From: Paenibacillus nasutitermitis
GTDB taxonomy: Bacteria > Bacillota > Bacilli > Paenibacillales > Paenibacillaceae
Assembly (NCBI RefSeq): GCF_014641075.1
Contig: NZ_BMHP01000002.1
Location: forward strand, 1,612,001 to 1,676,000
Direction: 5' to 3'
DNA: 64,000 nucleotides
Shown here piece by piece: positions 1 to 8,582 of the stretch (its first letter is position 1; each line of letters opens with the position of its first letter). The translations under genes and the position numbers were made by a program. The notes beneath the pieces were generated by a model. The model saw only the letters and a list, made by a program, of their open reading frames with translations. It searched no databases and had not been told where the DNA came from.

Positions 1-2
1 GC

Positions 3-173
3 ACGGATGAAAGCCAGTCCAGCCCCGGCATGGCCAATGTAGGCGTTCAGGAAAGCGGATTTGGAAGAAGTCTCACGAAGCTTCAAGTCCATGAAGAGGA
101 TGTAAAAAAAGCCGCAGAAGCGCTGGATCGTTTTGAACGTGATCGTGTGCTCAGACAAACGCCGATCTTGTAG
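3..173 (+). CDS. 3' end of an unrecognised gene (partial)
   Basis: An open frame runs in from the left edge and stops at TAG 171-173, giving the last 56 residues of a protein. The tail is hydrophilic and probably helical (KLQVHEEDVKKAAEALDRFE) and ends in RQTPIL. No cysteines, membrane segment or recognisable catalytic motif is visible. A strong hairpin terminator follows about 55 bp downstream, which supports a real gene end. I cannot name the family; the start and most of the protein lie outside the window. Confidence 0.55.
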   Translation, partial: TDESQSSPGMANVGVQESGFGRSLTKLQVHEEDVKKAAEALDRFERDRVLRQTPIL

Positions 174-226
174 TCCAGATTTTCCGGGTTCAGGATCTAG
201 CGTTTGGCGTGTACGGGTTTATCGAA

Positions 227-262
227 GAAGGCCGCGAACCATAAGGTTCGCGGCCTTCTTTG
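227..262 (+). terminator. Rho-independent terminator
   Basis: A perfect 14-bp stem (GAAGGCCGCGAACC with GGTTCGCGGCCTTC) closes on an ATAA loop and is followed by TTT. It ends the partial gene at the left edge and may also serve the globin-sensor gene arriving from the other strand. Confidence 0.8.
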
Positions 263-346
263 ACACCACTCCAGCTAAAGGCGCCTTTAACTTTGAACGT
301 ATATGCGAAACCTGTCCCTGTACTTGACCGTCCGGCAACCTCATTG

Positions 347-1348
347 CTAGGCTCTCAGCCGTTTCAGATCCTCTACTACCTTCTCAATGGTCTGGATGAA
401 GGTTGAAAGCTCTTCCGATCTCTCGGCTTGTGCCGTAGCCTGCTGCGTCGTCTTATCGGACTCCTGCCGTACATCCACCATTTTGCGCCCGATCTCCTCA
501 AGCCGGTCCTGAATGCTCTCCATCGCTTCCCTTGATGAGCCGGCAAGCTTGCGGACCTCATTGGCCACTACTTGAAAGCCCCGCCCATGTTCCCCGGCGC
601 GCGCTGCTTCGATAGCGGCATTCAAACCCAGCAAATGGGTTTGATCGGCAATTTCCCGGATCAAGGTGCCCACCTCGCCGATATTGTTCATATCCTGCTG
701 CAGATCGGTAAGCAGCTCGTTGGCATGATTTTGCGAGCCTGCCGTGGAGAGAGCCGATTGGGCAATGGATTGCGCGCTTGTATCAAGCTCGACAATCATC
801 CCGGCCAGCTCCTGTACAGCCACCGCCACGGAGCTTAGGAGCAGTTCCTGTTTGTCCGCCAGCTGGACAAGCTGCTCTTTCTCCTGCATTTCATAAGCTT
901 CCAGCACAAGCTGCGAATCGAAATTGAAGATTTTCGACAGGGAATGAATGATACGCTGCCATTGCTCCGGCAGTACGCGGCGGAAAACCTGCGTGGCCAT
1001 ATCCAGATAAATCATATAAGCTCCCAAATACCAGTGTGTGGTCAGTCCGATCCGGGAATGAACCGCCCCGATGCGGATACGATTCTCGATGAATGCTTCA
1101 TCAATACGGCCATCTGTAAGCGACAACCAGTAGACCTGCATCGTTTGTTTTAAGCGGTCAATCGTGCTGAAGCGGTCAATGATGGTCCGCAGCTCGGATT
1201 CCTGTGTAATACGGTCATAGAAACGGTCAACAACCTCTGTTACAACCTTGGCGAAAATTTCCCGGTGCTGGGCCAGCAGAGCGAGGTCTTCTTCCTTGAT
1301 CCCTGTGTAATCGAGCTGTCTGGCTCTTTTTTCCGATAGTGTAATCAT
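347..1348 (-). CDS. Globin-coupled heme sensor / methyl-accepting chemotaxis protein (HemAT type)
   Basis: A soluble aerotaxis transducer of 333 residues. Residues about 10-170 form a sensor globin; the likely proximal heme ligand is His97 in [11 protein letters not shown]. Residues about 185-330 are a short MCP signalling domain with the hairpin-tip region [21 protein letters not shown], the segment that contacts CheA/CheW. No transmembrane segment is present, as in Bacillus HemAT, which binds oxygen and signals from the cytoplasm; HemAT is about 430 residues, so the signalling helices are shorter here. It stands alone between two terminators. Oxygen as the ligand is inferred from the family; other globin-coupled sensors bind NO or CO. 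Confidence 0.88.
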   Translation of the reverse strand: MITLSEKRARQLDYTGIKEEDLALLAQHREIFAKVVTEVVDRFYDRITQESELRTIIDRFSTIDRLKQTMQVYWLSLTDGRIDEAFIENRIRIGAVHSRIGLTTHWYLGAYMIYLDMATQVFRRVLPEQWQRIIHSLSKIFNFDSQLVLEAYEMQEKEQLVQLADKQELLLSSVAVAVQELAGMIVELDTSAQSIAQSALSTAGSQNHANELLTDLQQDMNNIGEVGTLIREIADQTHLLGLNAAIEAARAGEHGRGFQVVANEVRKLAGSSREAMESIQDRLEEIGRKMVDVRQESDKTTQQATAQAERSEELSTFIQTIEKVVEDLKRLRA

Positions 1349-1458
1349 GCGTCAGCCTTCTTTCCATATGTTGGACCTGTTCTTGATGTGAACCTCTCCC
1401 CCTATTATCGGCCGTTACGGGCCCAGTGTTTAATTTTTTTGGAATTCTCTCTTACCCA

Positions 1459-1491
1459 ACAAAAAAAACCCGACGGTTCATCGTCGGGTTG
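1459..1491 (-). terminator. Terminator of prkA
   Basis: On the minus strand AACCCGACG pairs with CGTCGGGTT across a 6-nt loop and is followed by a run of eight T. It lies 20 bp beyond the prkA stop. Confidence 0.88.
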
Positions 1492-1511
1492 TGCAATCTT
1501 GAGCAAGGGGA

Positions 1512-3407
1512 CTAACGATTCAGCAGGCTGCCTACATAACGGAGCAGCTCATTGGCGCATACCGGGCAATAACCATGTTCGTCAATCAGCCGGGTGGTCA
1601 CTTCATTAATGCGCTTGAGCTGGCGTTCATCCGGCGTTTTGGTCGAAGTGGTAATTTTCACGACATCTTTCAGGTCCGTGAACAGCTTTTTCTCAATCGC
1701 TTCACGGAGCCGGTCATGGCTGTTGTACTCAAATTTCTTGCCTTTGCGTGAATAGGAGGAAATACGGATTAAGATCTCTTCGCGGAACGCTTTCTTGGCA
1801 TTCTCCGACACACCGATTTGCTCCTCAATGGAGCGCATCAGACGCTCGTCGGGATCCATTTCCTCACCGGTCAGCGGGTCTTTGATTTTGGTCCAGTTGC
1901 AGTACGATTCGATATTGTCGAGATAATTCTCGAACAAGGTATGCGCCGATTCCTCATAGGAATACACAAACGCCTTCTGGATTTCCTTCTTGGCCAGCAT
2001 ATCGTATTCTTTGCGGGCGATGGAAATAAAGTTCAGGAACCGCTCCCGCTCTTCTCTTGTAATGGAGGGATGATGATCCAGTCCGTCCTTCAGCGCCCGC
2101 AGCACATCAAGAGCATTAATGCATGCCAGATCCTGCTTGATCAGGGCACTGGATATGCGGTTGATGACATATCGGGGGTCAATCCCTGTCATGCCTTCTT
2201 CCATATACTCGCTCTGCATTTCCTTCAGGTCCGCTTCCTTGTAGCCTTCTACTTCTTCGCCGTCGTACATCCGCATTTTCTTCACAAGGTCCATCCCTTG
2301 CTTCTTTGTCTCTTTAAGACGGGTAAGTATCGAGAAAATCGCGGCGGCCCGCAATGAATGCGGGGCAATATGGATATGCTTCATATCGCTCTGGCCGATC
2401 AGCTTGCTGTAAATCTTCTCTTCCTCCGACACCCTCAGGTTATACGGCACCGGCATAACGATCATCCGCGATTGCAGCGCTTCGTTCTTCTTGTTGCTGA
2501 TAAACGACCGGTACTCCGTTTCATTGGTATGCGCGATAATGAGCTCATCCGCCGAAATCAGGGCAAACCGGCCGGCTTTAAAATTACCTTCCTGGGTAAG
2601 CGACAGCAAATTCCAGAGAAATTTCTCGTCGCATTTGAGCATTTCCTGAAACTCCATAATGCCCCGGTTGGCTTTATTAAGCTCCCCGTCGAACCGGTAA
2701 GCTCTCGGATCGGATTCGGAGCCATATTCCGTGATGGTGGAGAAATCGATGCTGCCCGTAAGATCGGCAATATCCTGCGACTTGGGGTCCGAAGGACTGA
2801 ATGTGCCGATACCGACCCGATTATCCTCTGAAATAAGTACGCGCTCTACGAGCACATTTTCGATATCGCCTTCAAAATCGGTGCGCAGCCGCATTTGACA
2901 GGATGGGCATAAATTGCCTTCAATTCGTACCCCCAGCTCCCGCTCTGCGTCGGCCCTCAGTTCATGCGGAATGAGATGCAGCGGATCTTCATGCATCGGG
3001 CAGCCTTTGATTGCATAAACGGCGCCACGGTCCGTTCGGGAAAACTGCTCCAGCCCCTTCTTAAGCATCGTTACGATCGTTGACTTTCCTCCGCTGACAG
3101 GTCCCATGAGCAGCAGAATCCGTTTACGGACATCCAGCCTCCTGGCCGCGGAATGAAAATATTCTTCAACCAATTGTTCTACAGAACGGTCCAGCCCGAA
3201 AATCTCCTGCTCGAAAAACTTGTATTTCTTTCGGCCGTCATCCTCCACCACCCCATATGATTCAATCATTTCGTAGACACGAGCATGCGCTGTCATAGCA
3301 GGTGCCGGATCCCGCTTAAGCAGCTCAATGTATTCCTTAAACGTTCCGGTCCATGCCAATTTCTCACTTTCCGCCTTGTACGCCGATATACGCTTCAAAA
3401 TATCCAT
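1512..3407 (-). CDS. prkA: PrkA family serine protein kinase / AAA+ ATPase
   Basis: A 631-residue cytoplasmic protein, the same length as Bacillus subtilis PrkA. The AAA-type domain carries Walker A GPVSGGKST at residues 102-110, and a CPMH...CPSC cluster follows, with a second CPVC near the C-terminus. In Bacillus PrkA is linked to sporulation and has been described both as a kinase and as an ATP-dependent protease-like factor. The start is placed at ATG 3407 because AGGAGG sits seven bases upstream; an in-frame extension to 3488 lacks such a site and does not look like the family N-terminus. The usual neighbours yhbH and spoVR are absent here. Confidence 0.95.
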   Translation of the reverse strand: MDILKRISAYKAESEKLAWTGTFKEYIELLKRDPAPAMTAHARVYEMIESYGVVEDDGRKKYKFFEQEIFGLDRSVEQLVEEYFHSAARRLDVRKRILLLMGPVSGGKSTIVTMLKKGLEQFSRTDRGAVYAIKGCPMHEDPLHLIPHELRADAERELGVRIEGNLCPSCQMRLRTDFEGDIENVLVERVLISEDNRVGIGTFSPSDPKSQDIADLTGSIDFSTITEYGSESDPRAYRFDGELNKANRGIMEFQEMLKCDEKFLWNLLSLTQEGNFKAGRFALISADELIIAHTNETEYRSFISNKKNEALQSRMIVMPVPYNLRVSEEEKIYSKLIGQSDMKHIHIAPHSLRAAAIFSILTRLKETKKQGMDLVKKMRMYDGEEVEGYKEADLKEMQSEYMEEGMTGIDPRYVINRISSALIKQDLACINALDVLRALKDGLDHHPSITREERERFLNFISIARKEYDMLAKKEIQKAFVYSYEESAHTLFENYLDNIESYCNWTKIKDPLTGEEMDPDERLMRSIEEQIGVSENAKKAFREEILIRISSYSRKGKKFEYNSHDRLREAIEKKLFTDLKDVVKITTSTKTPDERQLKRINEVTTRLIDEHGYCPVCANELLRYVGSLLNR

Positions 3408-3852
3408 GCCGTACCTCCTCTCGTCCGTCCCGGGGTGCTGACTGCCATTTATTCGACCACGGGGTACCCATCTATACGTTGTTCCCACTGACCGGCTATT
3501 TGTTGAAGTGTACTACATTTCTATGCATCTGTACGGGGGAAGTTGCCCTCTATTTTAAACGAGTTTTCATCAACTTTCGTGTTCTTTCCCGTTCCATCTA
3601 TAAAACCACCATTGGCATGTCAGGTTTTACGTCCGCCTTCGATTCATCCCCGCGGGCGTTCGTGATCACTCACACCCCTTTGGGCTTCATCGCGCAAAAA
3701 GCGGCACATCATTTCATAACGGCCAAAAAAGCAAAGATATTGTCGAAGGAGCGCCGATTTTCTACCTGTCCATGTTCAAAATTAAGGGCTGAAGGAGCCA
3801 GTCTGATATGATATAATCTCCAAAGACGCTTAGGGAAAGGAGCGCGCCTTGA
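3408..3852. other. Intergenic region between prkA and the DUF2161 gene
   Basis: About 445 bp separate these divergent genes. A plus-strand extended -10 (TGATATAAT, with TATAAT at 3812-3817) precedes the DUF2161 gene. No clear vegetative promoter is visible for prkA, which would fit a sporulation sigma factor, but I cannot assign one by eye. Open frames across the middle lack ribosome binding sites and I see no stable hairpin. Confidence 0.5.
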
Positions 3853-4605
3853 ATGGCAATCAAGCATGAAACCGAACTCTACCCTCCAGTCAAAGCCTTC
3901 TTTGAAGCCAGAGGCTTCGAAGTGAAAAGCGAGATCATGCACTGTGACCTTGTCGCCATCCATCCACTGAGCGGCGATACGATCCTTGTTGAAATGAAAA
4001 AAACCTTCACGCTGCCCCTTCTTCTGCAGGGCATTGATCGGCTGCGTCTAAATGGCCAGGTGATACTGGTCGTCGAACGCAATCGCAAAAAAAGCGGTTC
4101 CCATAACCAGCGCTTCGGCGATCTTTCCGAGCTCTGCCGAATGCTTGGTCTAGGCCTGATGACCGTTACTTTCTTCAAGACAAAAGCACCTGTATTGGAA
4201 GTCCTCTGCGAGCCCGGTGACCCTCCGCTTCGCGGCCAGCGCCGCACGCGGCAAACCCGCCTGCTCCATGAATTCCGGGAAAGAACCGGGGATTACAATA
4301 CAGGCGGAAGCAGAGGCCGCAAACTTGTTACCGCTTACCGCGAGAAAGCCCTGCGTATTGCCTGGGCACTCAGCCAGCATGGCCAGCTGCCGCCGCGCAT
4401 AGCCGCCGAATTGACCGCTGTGCGGCGAGCCAGCTATATCATGCAGAAGGATTATTACGGCTGGTTTGAACGGGTTGAGCGCGGCGTTTACCGTTTAAAG
4501 GAAGGCGGAACGGCGGCTCTCCTGGAATACGCTGAAGTGCTGGATGCCTGGCTGGCAAGTGAAAATCGGCAGAACCCTATCCAAGGAGGAGATAAGAATG
4601 AGTAA
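3853..4605 (+). CDS. DUF2161 family protein, PD-(D/E)XK nuclease-like
   Basis: A 250-residue soluble protein. The N-terminal 100 residues carry the pattern of the PD-(D/E)XK fold: an early Glu, then CDLVAIHPLSGDTILVEMKK, which supplies the D and ExK catalytic signature. Residues about 150-230 resemble a small helical DNA-binding segment. DUF2161 proteins are annotated as putative phosphodiesterases, and no substrate is established. AAAGGAG lies ten bases before the ATG. The stop codon lies inside the start of the following Rieske gene (ATGAGTAA), so the two are translationally coupled. Confidence 0.75.
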   Translation: MAIKHETELYPPVKAFFEARGFEVKSEIMHCDLVAIHPLSGDTILVEMKKTFTLPLLLQGIDRLRLNGQVILVVERNRKKSGSHNQRFGDLSELCRMLGLGLMTVTFFKTKAPVLEVLCEPGDPPLRGQRRTRQTRLLHEFRERTGDYNTGGSRGRKLVTAYREKALRIAWALSQHGQLPPRIAAELTAVRRASYIMQKDYYGWFERVERGVYRLKEGGTAALLEYAEVLDAWLASENRQNPIQGGDKNE

Positions 4606-4933
4606 CCAGTTGCCTGAAGCAAACGGATTCCGCATTATTGGCAAGGTTGAAGATTTTACCAGTTTCCCCGCATCCGTTACGATTGACCGTGACCCCTATT
4701 TTATTATACAAACGGCGTGCCAGGAAGATGCCCCCCAGGAGTATAAACTGGTATCCGCGATTTGTCCGCATGCCGGAGGTGTTGTCCGGCCTTGGGAGAA
4801 TGAACTGATATGTCCGCTTCATTATTGGTCGTTTGATCCAGCAACGGGGCAATCCACCAATGTCCCCGGCGAGCAGCTTGACTGCCAGCCCATCCAGATC
4901 AGTGACGGCCAATTTATCATATCGGCCTCCTGA
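4598..4933 (+). CDS. Rieske [2Fe-2S] ferredoxin-like protein
   Basis: A 111-residue single-domain Rieske protein. The cluster motifs CPHAG and CPLHYWSFD provide the two Cys and two His ligands of a Rieske centre. No membrane anchor is present, so it is probably a soluble electron carrier or the ferredoxin part of a dioxygenase/nitrite-reductase-like system. No oxygenase or reductase partner lies nearby. ATG 4598 is chosen because GGAGG lies just upstream; it overlaps the previous gene by eight bases. Longer in-frame starts lie inside that gene and are less likely. Confidence 0.85.
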   Translation: MSNQLPEANGFRIIGKVEDFTSFPASVTIDRDPYFIIQTACQEDAPQEYKLVSAICPHAGGVVRPWENELICPLHYWSFDPATGQSTNVPGEQLDCQPIQISDGQFIISAS

Positions 4934-4940
4934 CAAATCA

Positions 4941-4982
4941 AAAACAGCTCGTTCCTCTTTTTACGGGAACGAGCTGTTTTTA
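4941..4982. terminator. Bidirectional terminator
   Basis: AAAACAGCTCGTTCC pairs perfectly with GGAACGAGCTGTTTT, giving a T run on either strand. It separates the Rieske gene from the convergent aminotransferase gene. Confidence 0.9.
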
Positions 4983-4994
4983 TAAGGGCCTGTT

Positions 4995-6209
4995 TCACAT
5001 CCGCGCTGTAAATTCGCCGAGCGCCTCCGACAAACGCGAGATGCCGAGCTCCATGCGTTCCCCATCGGTATACGTGAAGTTCAGTCTTGCCATATTCCGC
5101 TGCGGAGCAGCCGCATAGAAAGCTGCTCCCGGCACAAATGCAACACCCTTGGCAACTGCTGCACGCAGCAGCGCCTCCGTATCCAGTGCTTCAGGAAATT
5201 CCAGCCAAAGGAACATTCCGCCTCTGGGCGAAATCCATTGGACATCCGGCCAGTTCCGGCTGCCAAGAAGGGCTTCCATTTGCTTGAGGCGCGCTCCGTA
5301 AGCCTCTCCGATCTTGCGGATATGCGCATCCAGCGGAAAATGCCGCAGCAGTTGGTCAAGCGTCTGTTGATCGAGTGCGCTTGAATGCAGGTCGGCCGCC
5401 TGCTTCGCTTTTGCCAACATGCCCATCACACGGCGGTCTCCCATTGCCCAGCCCGTGCGAAGGGCGGGGGCAACGGTTTTGGAAAACGTACTGGTATACA
5501 AGACGCAGCTTCCGTCCGCTTTTCCCGCCAGAGAAAACAAGGTTGGAAACTGATCGGCGGCATTGAATTTTATTTCCCCATATGGGTCATCCTCAAGAAT
5601 AGGAACGCCAAAATGGCTGCACAGGTCAAGCAAGCCTTGCCGCCGCTCCAGGCTCCAGGTCCGGCCCGTCGGATTGCCGAATGTCGGTACAACATAGACC
5701 ATCTTTGGCTTATACTCGCGCATCAGGCGCTCGGTCTCAGCCATAATCATGCCATCCTTGTCGCTCGCTACCGGGATCACACGCAGGCCGCTCAGGCTGA
5801 ATACCTGCAGGCTTGCGAGATAAGTCGGATTTTCCACCAGCACGACATCGCCGGGTTCCAACAGGACACGAACCAGCAGATCAATCGCCTGCTGCGATCC
5901 CGTTGTCAAAATCATCTGATCGGGCTCGACCTGCATGCCTTTGACTGCCATACGCCCGCAAAGCTGCTCACGCAGCGGCAGGAAGCCTTCTGTCAGGCCA
6001 TACTGCAAGGAGGCTTTGCCGCCTTCAAAGACCCTTAGCGCGGCATCTCTGATGGCCTGCAGGGGAAATAACTCCTCAGCAGGCAGACCCCCAGCAAAGG
6101 AAATGATTTGTTTGCCTTGCGTCAGCTTTAAAATATCCCGGACCGCTGATGACTGCAGCCCTTGTATATGACTTGAAAACCGGAATTCCACTTGCTTTTC
6201 GCCCCCCAT
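4995..6209 (-). CDS. PLP-dependent class I/II aminotransferase (2-aminoadipate/MocR-like)
   Basis: A fold-type I aminotransferase of about 404 residues. Visible landmarks are ISFAGGLPAEELFP at the N-terminus, GSQQAID (phosphate-binding turn), FGNPTG (the Asn contacting PLP), the DDPYG segment, and TFSKTVAPALRTGW with the Schiff-base lysine. The pattern matches the LysN / 2-aminoadipate and aromatic/branched-chain transaminase group; the exact substrate cannot be read. The start is uncertain: ATG 6209 has no clear ribosome binding site, while GTG 6191 is preceded by GGGGGG. It is a single-gene unit ending at the shared terminator. Confidence 0.85.
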   Translation of the reverse strand: MGGEKQVEFRFSSHIQGLQSSAVRDILKLTQGKQIISFAGGLPAEELFPLQAIRDAALRVFEGGKASLQYGLTEGFLPLREQLCGRMAVKGMQVEPDQMILTTGSQQAIDLLVRVLLEPGDVVLVENPTYLASLQVFSLSGLRVIPVASDKDGMIMAETERLMREYKPKMVYVVPTFGNPTGRTWSLERRQGLLDLCSHFGVPILEDDPYGEIKFNAADQFPTLFSLAGKADGSCVLYTSTFSKTVAPALRTGWAMGDRRVMGMLAKAKQAADLHSSALDQQTLDQLLRHFPLDAHIRKIGEAYGARLKQMEALLGSRNWPDVQWISPRGGMFLWLEFPEALDTEALLRAAVAKGVAFVPGAAFYAAAPQRNMARLNFTYTDGERMELGISRLSEALGEFTARM

Positions 6210-6417
6210 AATCGTCGATTTATATAGTTTACGCTCATTCAATGGGCGGAGCAACCAGATCCATCGAACAGGTCCAAAAAAAGGAGAAGACTTCATGCGT
6301 CTTGACAACTATCCTTTGGCGCTGCCGAAATGGTTGTAACAAGTTGTTCAAACTTTGCACATTTTCTTTTTGATCCGGGTTGGGTATAATAGAAGAAGCG
6401 TATTGGAGGTGTGCAGG

Positions 6418-6516
6418 ATGACGATAAAGTTTCTGATCGTATTGGTTGTCTTTCTTTTGTTCCTGGTCGCCATTGTCACTTCGTCCTACAACGATGATAA
6501 GACGGAAGGCCTGTAA
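6418..6516 (+). CDS. Small single-pass membrane protein, 32 residues
   Basis: A tiny gene with a good ribosome binding site (GGAGG eight bases before ATG), a TATAAT box at 6385-6390 and a terminator about 70 bp beyond the stop. Residues 4-22 (KFLIVLVVFLLFLVAIVT) form one hydrophobic helix, followed by a short acidic tail (NDDKTEG). No family is recognised with confidence. Small membrane proteins like this are common in sporulating Bacillales, but nothing here shows its role. Confidence 0.65.
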   Translation: MTIKFLIVLVVFLLFLVAIVTSSYNDDKTEGL

Positions 6517-6584
6517 ACCGAACAAGGCAAGCCAAGCGACATAAAAAAGGCATGTACAGAATACTTAGCCCGGCCTAAGTTTGA

Positions 6585-6636
6585 AAAAAAAGAAGCTTTC
6601 GGCAAATGATCCTCAGATGCCCAAAGCTTCTTTTTG
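6585..6636 (+). terminator. Terminator after the small membrane protein gene
   Basis: AAAAGAAGCTTT pairs with AAAGCTTCTTTT around a loop of about 23 nt that holds a GGC/GCC extension, ending in TTTTTG. Confidence 0.75.
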
Positions 6637-6734
6637 TTGTTCCCGCCCGAGAAGAACAAGAACCTGCATTACGCAGGCTCGTATCAGAGCAATACACCTT
6701 TCGTACTTAAGGCGCGTTCGCGTGCCTAAAACTG

Positions 6735-6983
6735 CTAGCGGCGCAAACCGCTCATTTCGGTGATACATGCGGAGCACAGGTATCTTTCTTTAAATTCACG
6801 GACATCATCGATCGACCCGCAAAAAACGCAGCGGGGATGATAACGCTCTAAAATAATATGGTCACCCTGGACAAGAATTTCCACGGGATCTCCTTCATTC
6901 ATTTGATATCTTTTGCGCAGCGATTTGGGCAGCACTATCCGGCCCAATTGATCAACTTTGCGCACTACACCTGCCGGTTTCAA
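6735..6983 (-). CDS. AbrB-family transcription regulator with a C-terminal zinc-ribbon-like motif
   Basis: A protein of about 82 residues. The first 50 are a SpoVT-AbrB swapped-hairpin DNA-binding domain (VVRKVDQLGRIVLPKSLRKR). The C-terminal third has two CxxC pairs (CVFC and CSAC) that could bind zinc, as in AbrB/Abh relatives of Bacillales that act as transition-state regulators of sporulation and competence. TTG 6983 is chosen because AGAGGTG lies six bases upstream; GTG 6992 is an alternative but has no well-placed site. It lies alone downstream of trmL. Confidence 0.85.
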   Translation of the reverse strand: MKPAGVVRKVDQLGRIVLPKSLRKRYQMNEGDPVEILVQGDHIILERYHPRCVFCGSIDDVREFKERYLCSACITEMSGLRR

Positions 6984-7154
6984 TGTCGTCACCTCTTCTG
7001 TAATGAATTATTAGCTTAAATAGAAATATACGCTTCTATAGCTTTCGTGAAATAGAATCGTTTTCCTCCCCATCTTCTTAATTTCTTAATATCCTGCAAT
7101 TAATATTGAGTTTTATTTGTGAAAATAAGCCCATTTAATGGCAAATTAATTTTT

Positions 7155-7619
7155 TTATTCCAATCCTGGAAAGTCCAGCTGACGAAATGCTTCGTAAAGG
7201 ACAATTGCAGCGGAATTCGACAAATTCAGCGAACGGACCTGATCTGTCATGGGAATCCTCATCCCCGTTTGCGGATAAGCATCCAAAATGGAAGACGGGA
7301 GCCCCTTGGTCTCTTTTCCGAATACAAAAAAATCCCCGTCCCGGAAGGCATATTCGGTATAACGCGTTTTGGTTCTTGTGCTGGCACAGAAGAACCTGGC
7401 CTCCGGGAACTGATCTGGCAGCTCAGTGAACGAATCATGGTAATGAACCTTTACTGCATGCCAATAATCCAGTCCTGCCCGTTTGAGCGTCTTGTCATCC
7501 GTGTTAAAGCCAAGCGGACGCACCAGATGCAGATGTGTCCCTGTCGCCGCGCAGGTTCTTGCAATATTCCCAGTATTTGCCGGTATTTCCGGTTCAACAA
7601 GCACGATATGAAATGCCAT
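7155..7619 (-). CDS. trmL: tRNA (cytidine(34)-2'-O)-methyltransferase
   Basis: A 154-residue SPOUT-class methyltransferase that modifies the wobble ribose of tRNA-Leu isoacceptors. The family landmarks are IVLVEPEIPANTGNIARTC at the start, FGKETKGLP in the middle and IPMTDQVRSLNLSNSAAIVLYE in the trefoil-knot SAM-binding end. ATG 7619 is preferred because GGAAGGGGAAG lies just upstream; the longer start at 7640 would place that site inside the gene. The length matches TrmL/CspR. Confidence 0.93.
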   Translation of the reverse strand: MAFHIVLVEPEIPANTGNIARTCAATGTHLHLVRPLGFNTDDKTLKRAGLDYWHAVKVHYHDSFTELPDQFPEARFFCASTRTKTRYTEYAFRDGDFFVFGKETKGLPSSILDAYPQTGMRIPMTDQVRSLNLSNSAAIVLYEAFRQLDFPGLE

Positions 7620-7669
7620 TTTTTGAACTTCCCCTTCCATCTGTCACATTTTTACCGTATCCCAAACAT

Positions 7670-7723
7670 TTAACACAGGTTTTACGTTGCCTTAATCTTA
7701 TGAGAAAAGTTGCTTGTCATAAT
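7670..7723 (+). promoter_or_regulatory. PhoP-box-like direct repeats and promoter of the response regulator gene
   Basis: Three TTAACA-like hexamers sit on an 11-bp period: TTAACA 7670, TTTACG 7681 and TTAATC 7692. This matches the Bacillus PhoP site, TT(A/C/T)A(C/T)A repeated every 11 bp. Downstream is an extended -10, TGTCATAAT (CATAAT at 7718-7723), with no good -35, as expected for an activated promoter. Binding is inferred from the pattern only. Confidence 0.55.
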
Positions 7724-7756
7724 GGAGCCATGCCGTAAGCAAAGGAGAACAGGACG

Positions 7757-8482
7757 ATGAAGAAGAAAATTTTAGTCGTTGATGACGAACCTTCCATCTC
7801 CAAGTTGATCGAGTTTAATTTAAAATTGGCCGGCTATGAAGTTCGCTGCGTCCAGGACGGCGAAGCCGTTTTCGATTTATTAAAACCATTTCGTCCCGAT
7901 CTTATCGTATTGGATCTGATGCTGCCCAAAATGGACGGAATCCAGGTTTGCCGGGAGCTTCGCAAGCAAAATAATGCGGTTCCCATCGTTATGCTTACCG
8001 CGCTGCAGGATGTGACTGACAAAATCACGGGTCTCGATAACGGCGCGGACGATTACATGACCAAACCTTTCTCTCCCCAGGAGCTTCTCTCCCGTATTCA
8101 GGCCGTCTTCAGGCGCACGCTCGTTCTTCCGGGAGCAAGCGAGAATGTGGTGCATGAGATCGGCCGGCTGACCGTGCTCACCGAGCAGCGCGAGGTGCAT
8201 AAGGATGGCAAAAGCATTGACTTGACGCCCAAGGAATTCGAGCTGCTGCTATTCCTGTGCCGCCACCGGGGTAAGGTGCTCAGCCGCCAGCAGCTTCTCT
8301 ACGGCGTGTGGGATTATCATTTTCTCGGTGATACGCGAATCGTTGACGTGCATGTCAGCCATCTTCGCGACAAAATCGAGAAAAATGCCCGGACCCCTGA
8401 GTATATTATGACCGTCCGCAATGTCGGCTACAAGCTGACCGGTCCGGCCGCCGCGGAAAACCTTCATCAGGCAGCAGACTGA
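7757..8482 (+). CDS. OmpR/PhoB-family response regulator, PhoP-like
   Basis: A 241-residue regulator. The receiver domain (residues 1-120) has the acidic pocket DDE, the phospho-acceptor in LIVLDLMLPKMDG, and the Thr and Lys of MLTA and TKPF. The winged-helix output domain (about 140-230) has LTPKEFELLLFL and GDTRIVDVHVSHLRDKIE, closely resembling Bacillus PhoP, the phosphate-starvation regulator. No histidine kinase gene is adjacent, so it is an orphan or works with a distant PhoR-like partner. Pho-box-like repeats upstream suggest autoregulation. A bidirectional terminator follows. Confidence 0.88.
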   Translation: MKKKILVVDDEPSISKLIEFNLKLAGYEVRCVQDGEAVFDLLKPFRPDLIVLDLMLPKMDGIQVCRELRKQNNAVPIVMLTALQDVTDKITGLDNGADDYMTKPFSPQELLSRIQAVFRRTLVLPGASENVVHEIGRLTVLTEQREVHKDGKSIDLTPKEFELLLFLCRHRGKVLSRQQLLYGVWDYHFLGDTRIVDVHVSHLRDKIEKNARTPEYIMTVRNVGYKLTGPAAAENLHQAAD

Positions 8483-8489
8483 CACCTAC

Positions 8490-8545
8490 ACAATAATAGA
8501 CCGCCCGCTTTTCGACAACATTCGAAGAGCGGGCGGTCTATTATA
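8490..8545. terminator. Bidirectional terminator
   Basis: AATAATAGACCGCCCGCT pairs with AGCGGGCGGTCTATTAT, a strong long stem between the response regulator gene and the convergent serC. Confidence 0.85.
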
Positions 8546-8582
8546 TCGTGCTACGAATCTTCGGCCGGAATTTAGCTGCTTC

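Noticed and set aside
3353..3811. A 152-codon frame across the prkA upstream region
   Set aside because: It overlaps the prkA start on the other strand, has no ribosome site and no family resemblance.
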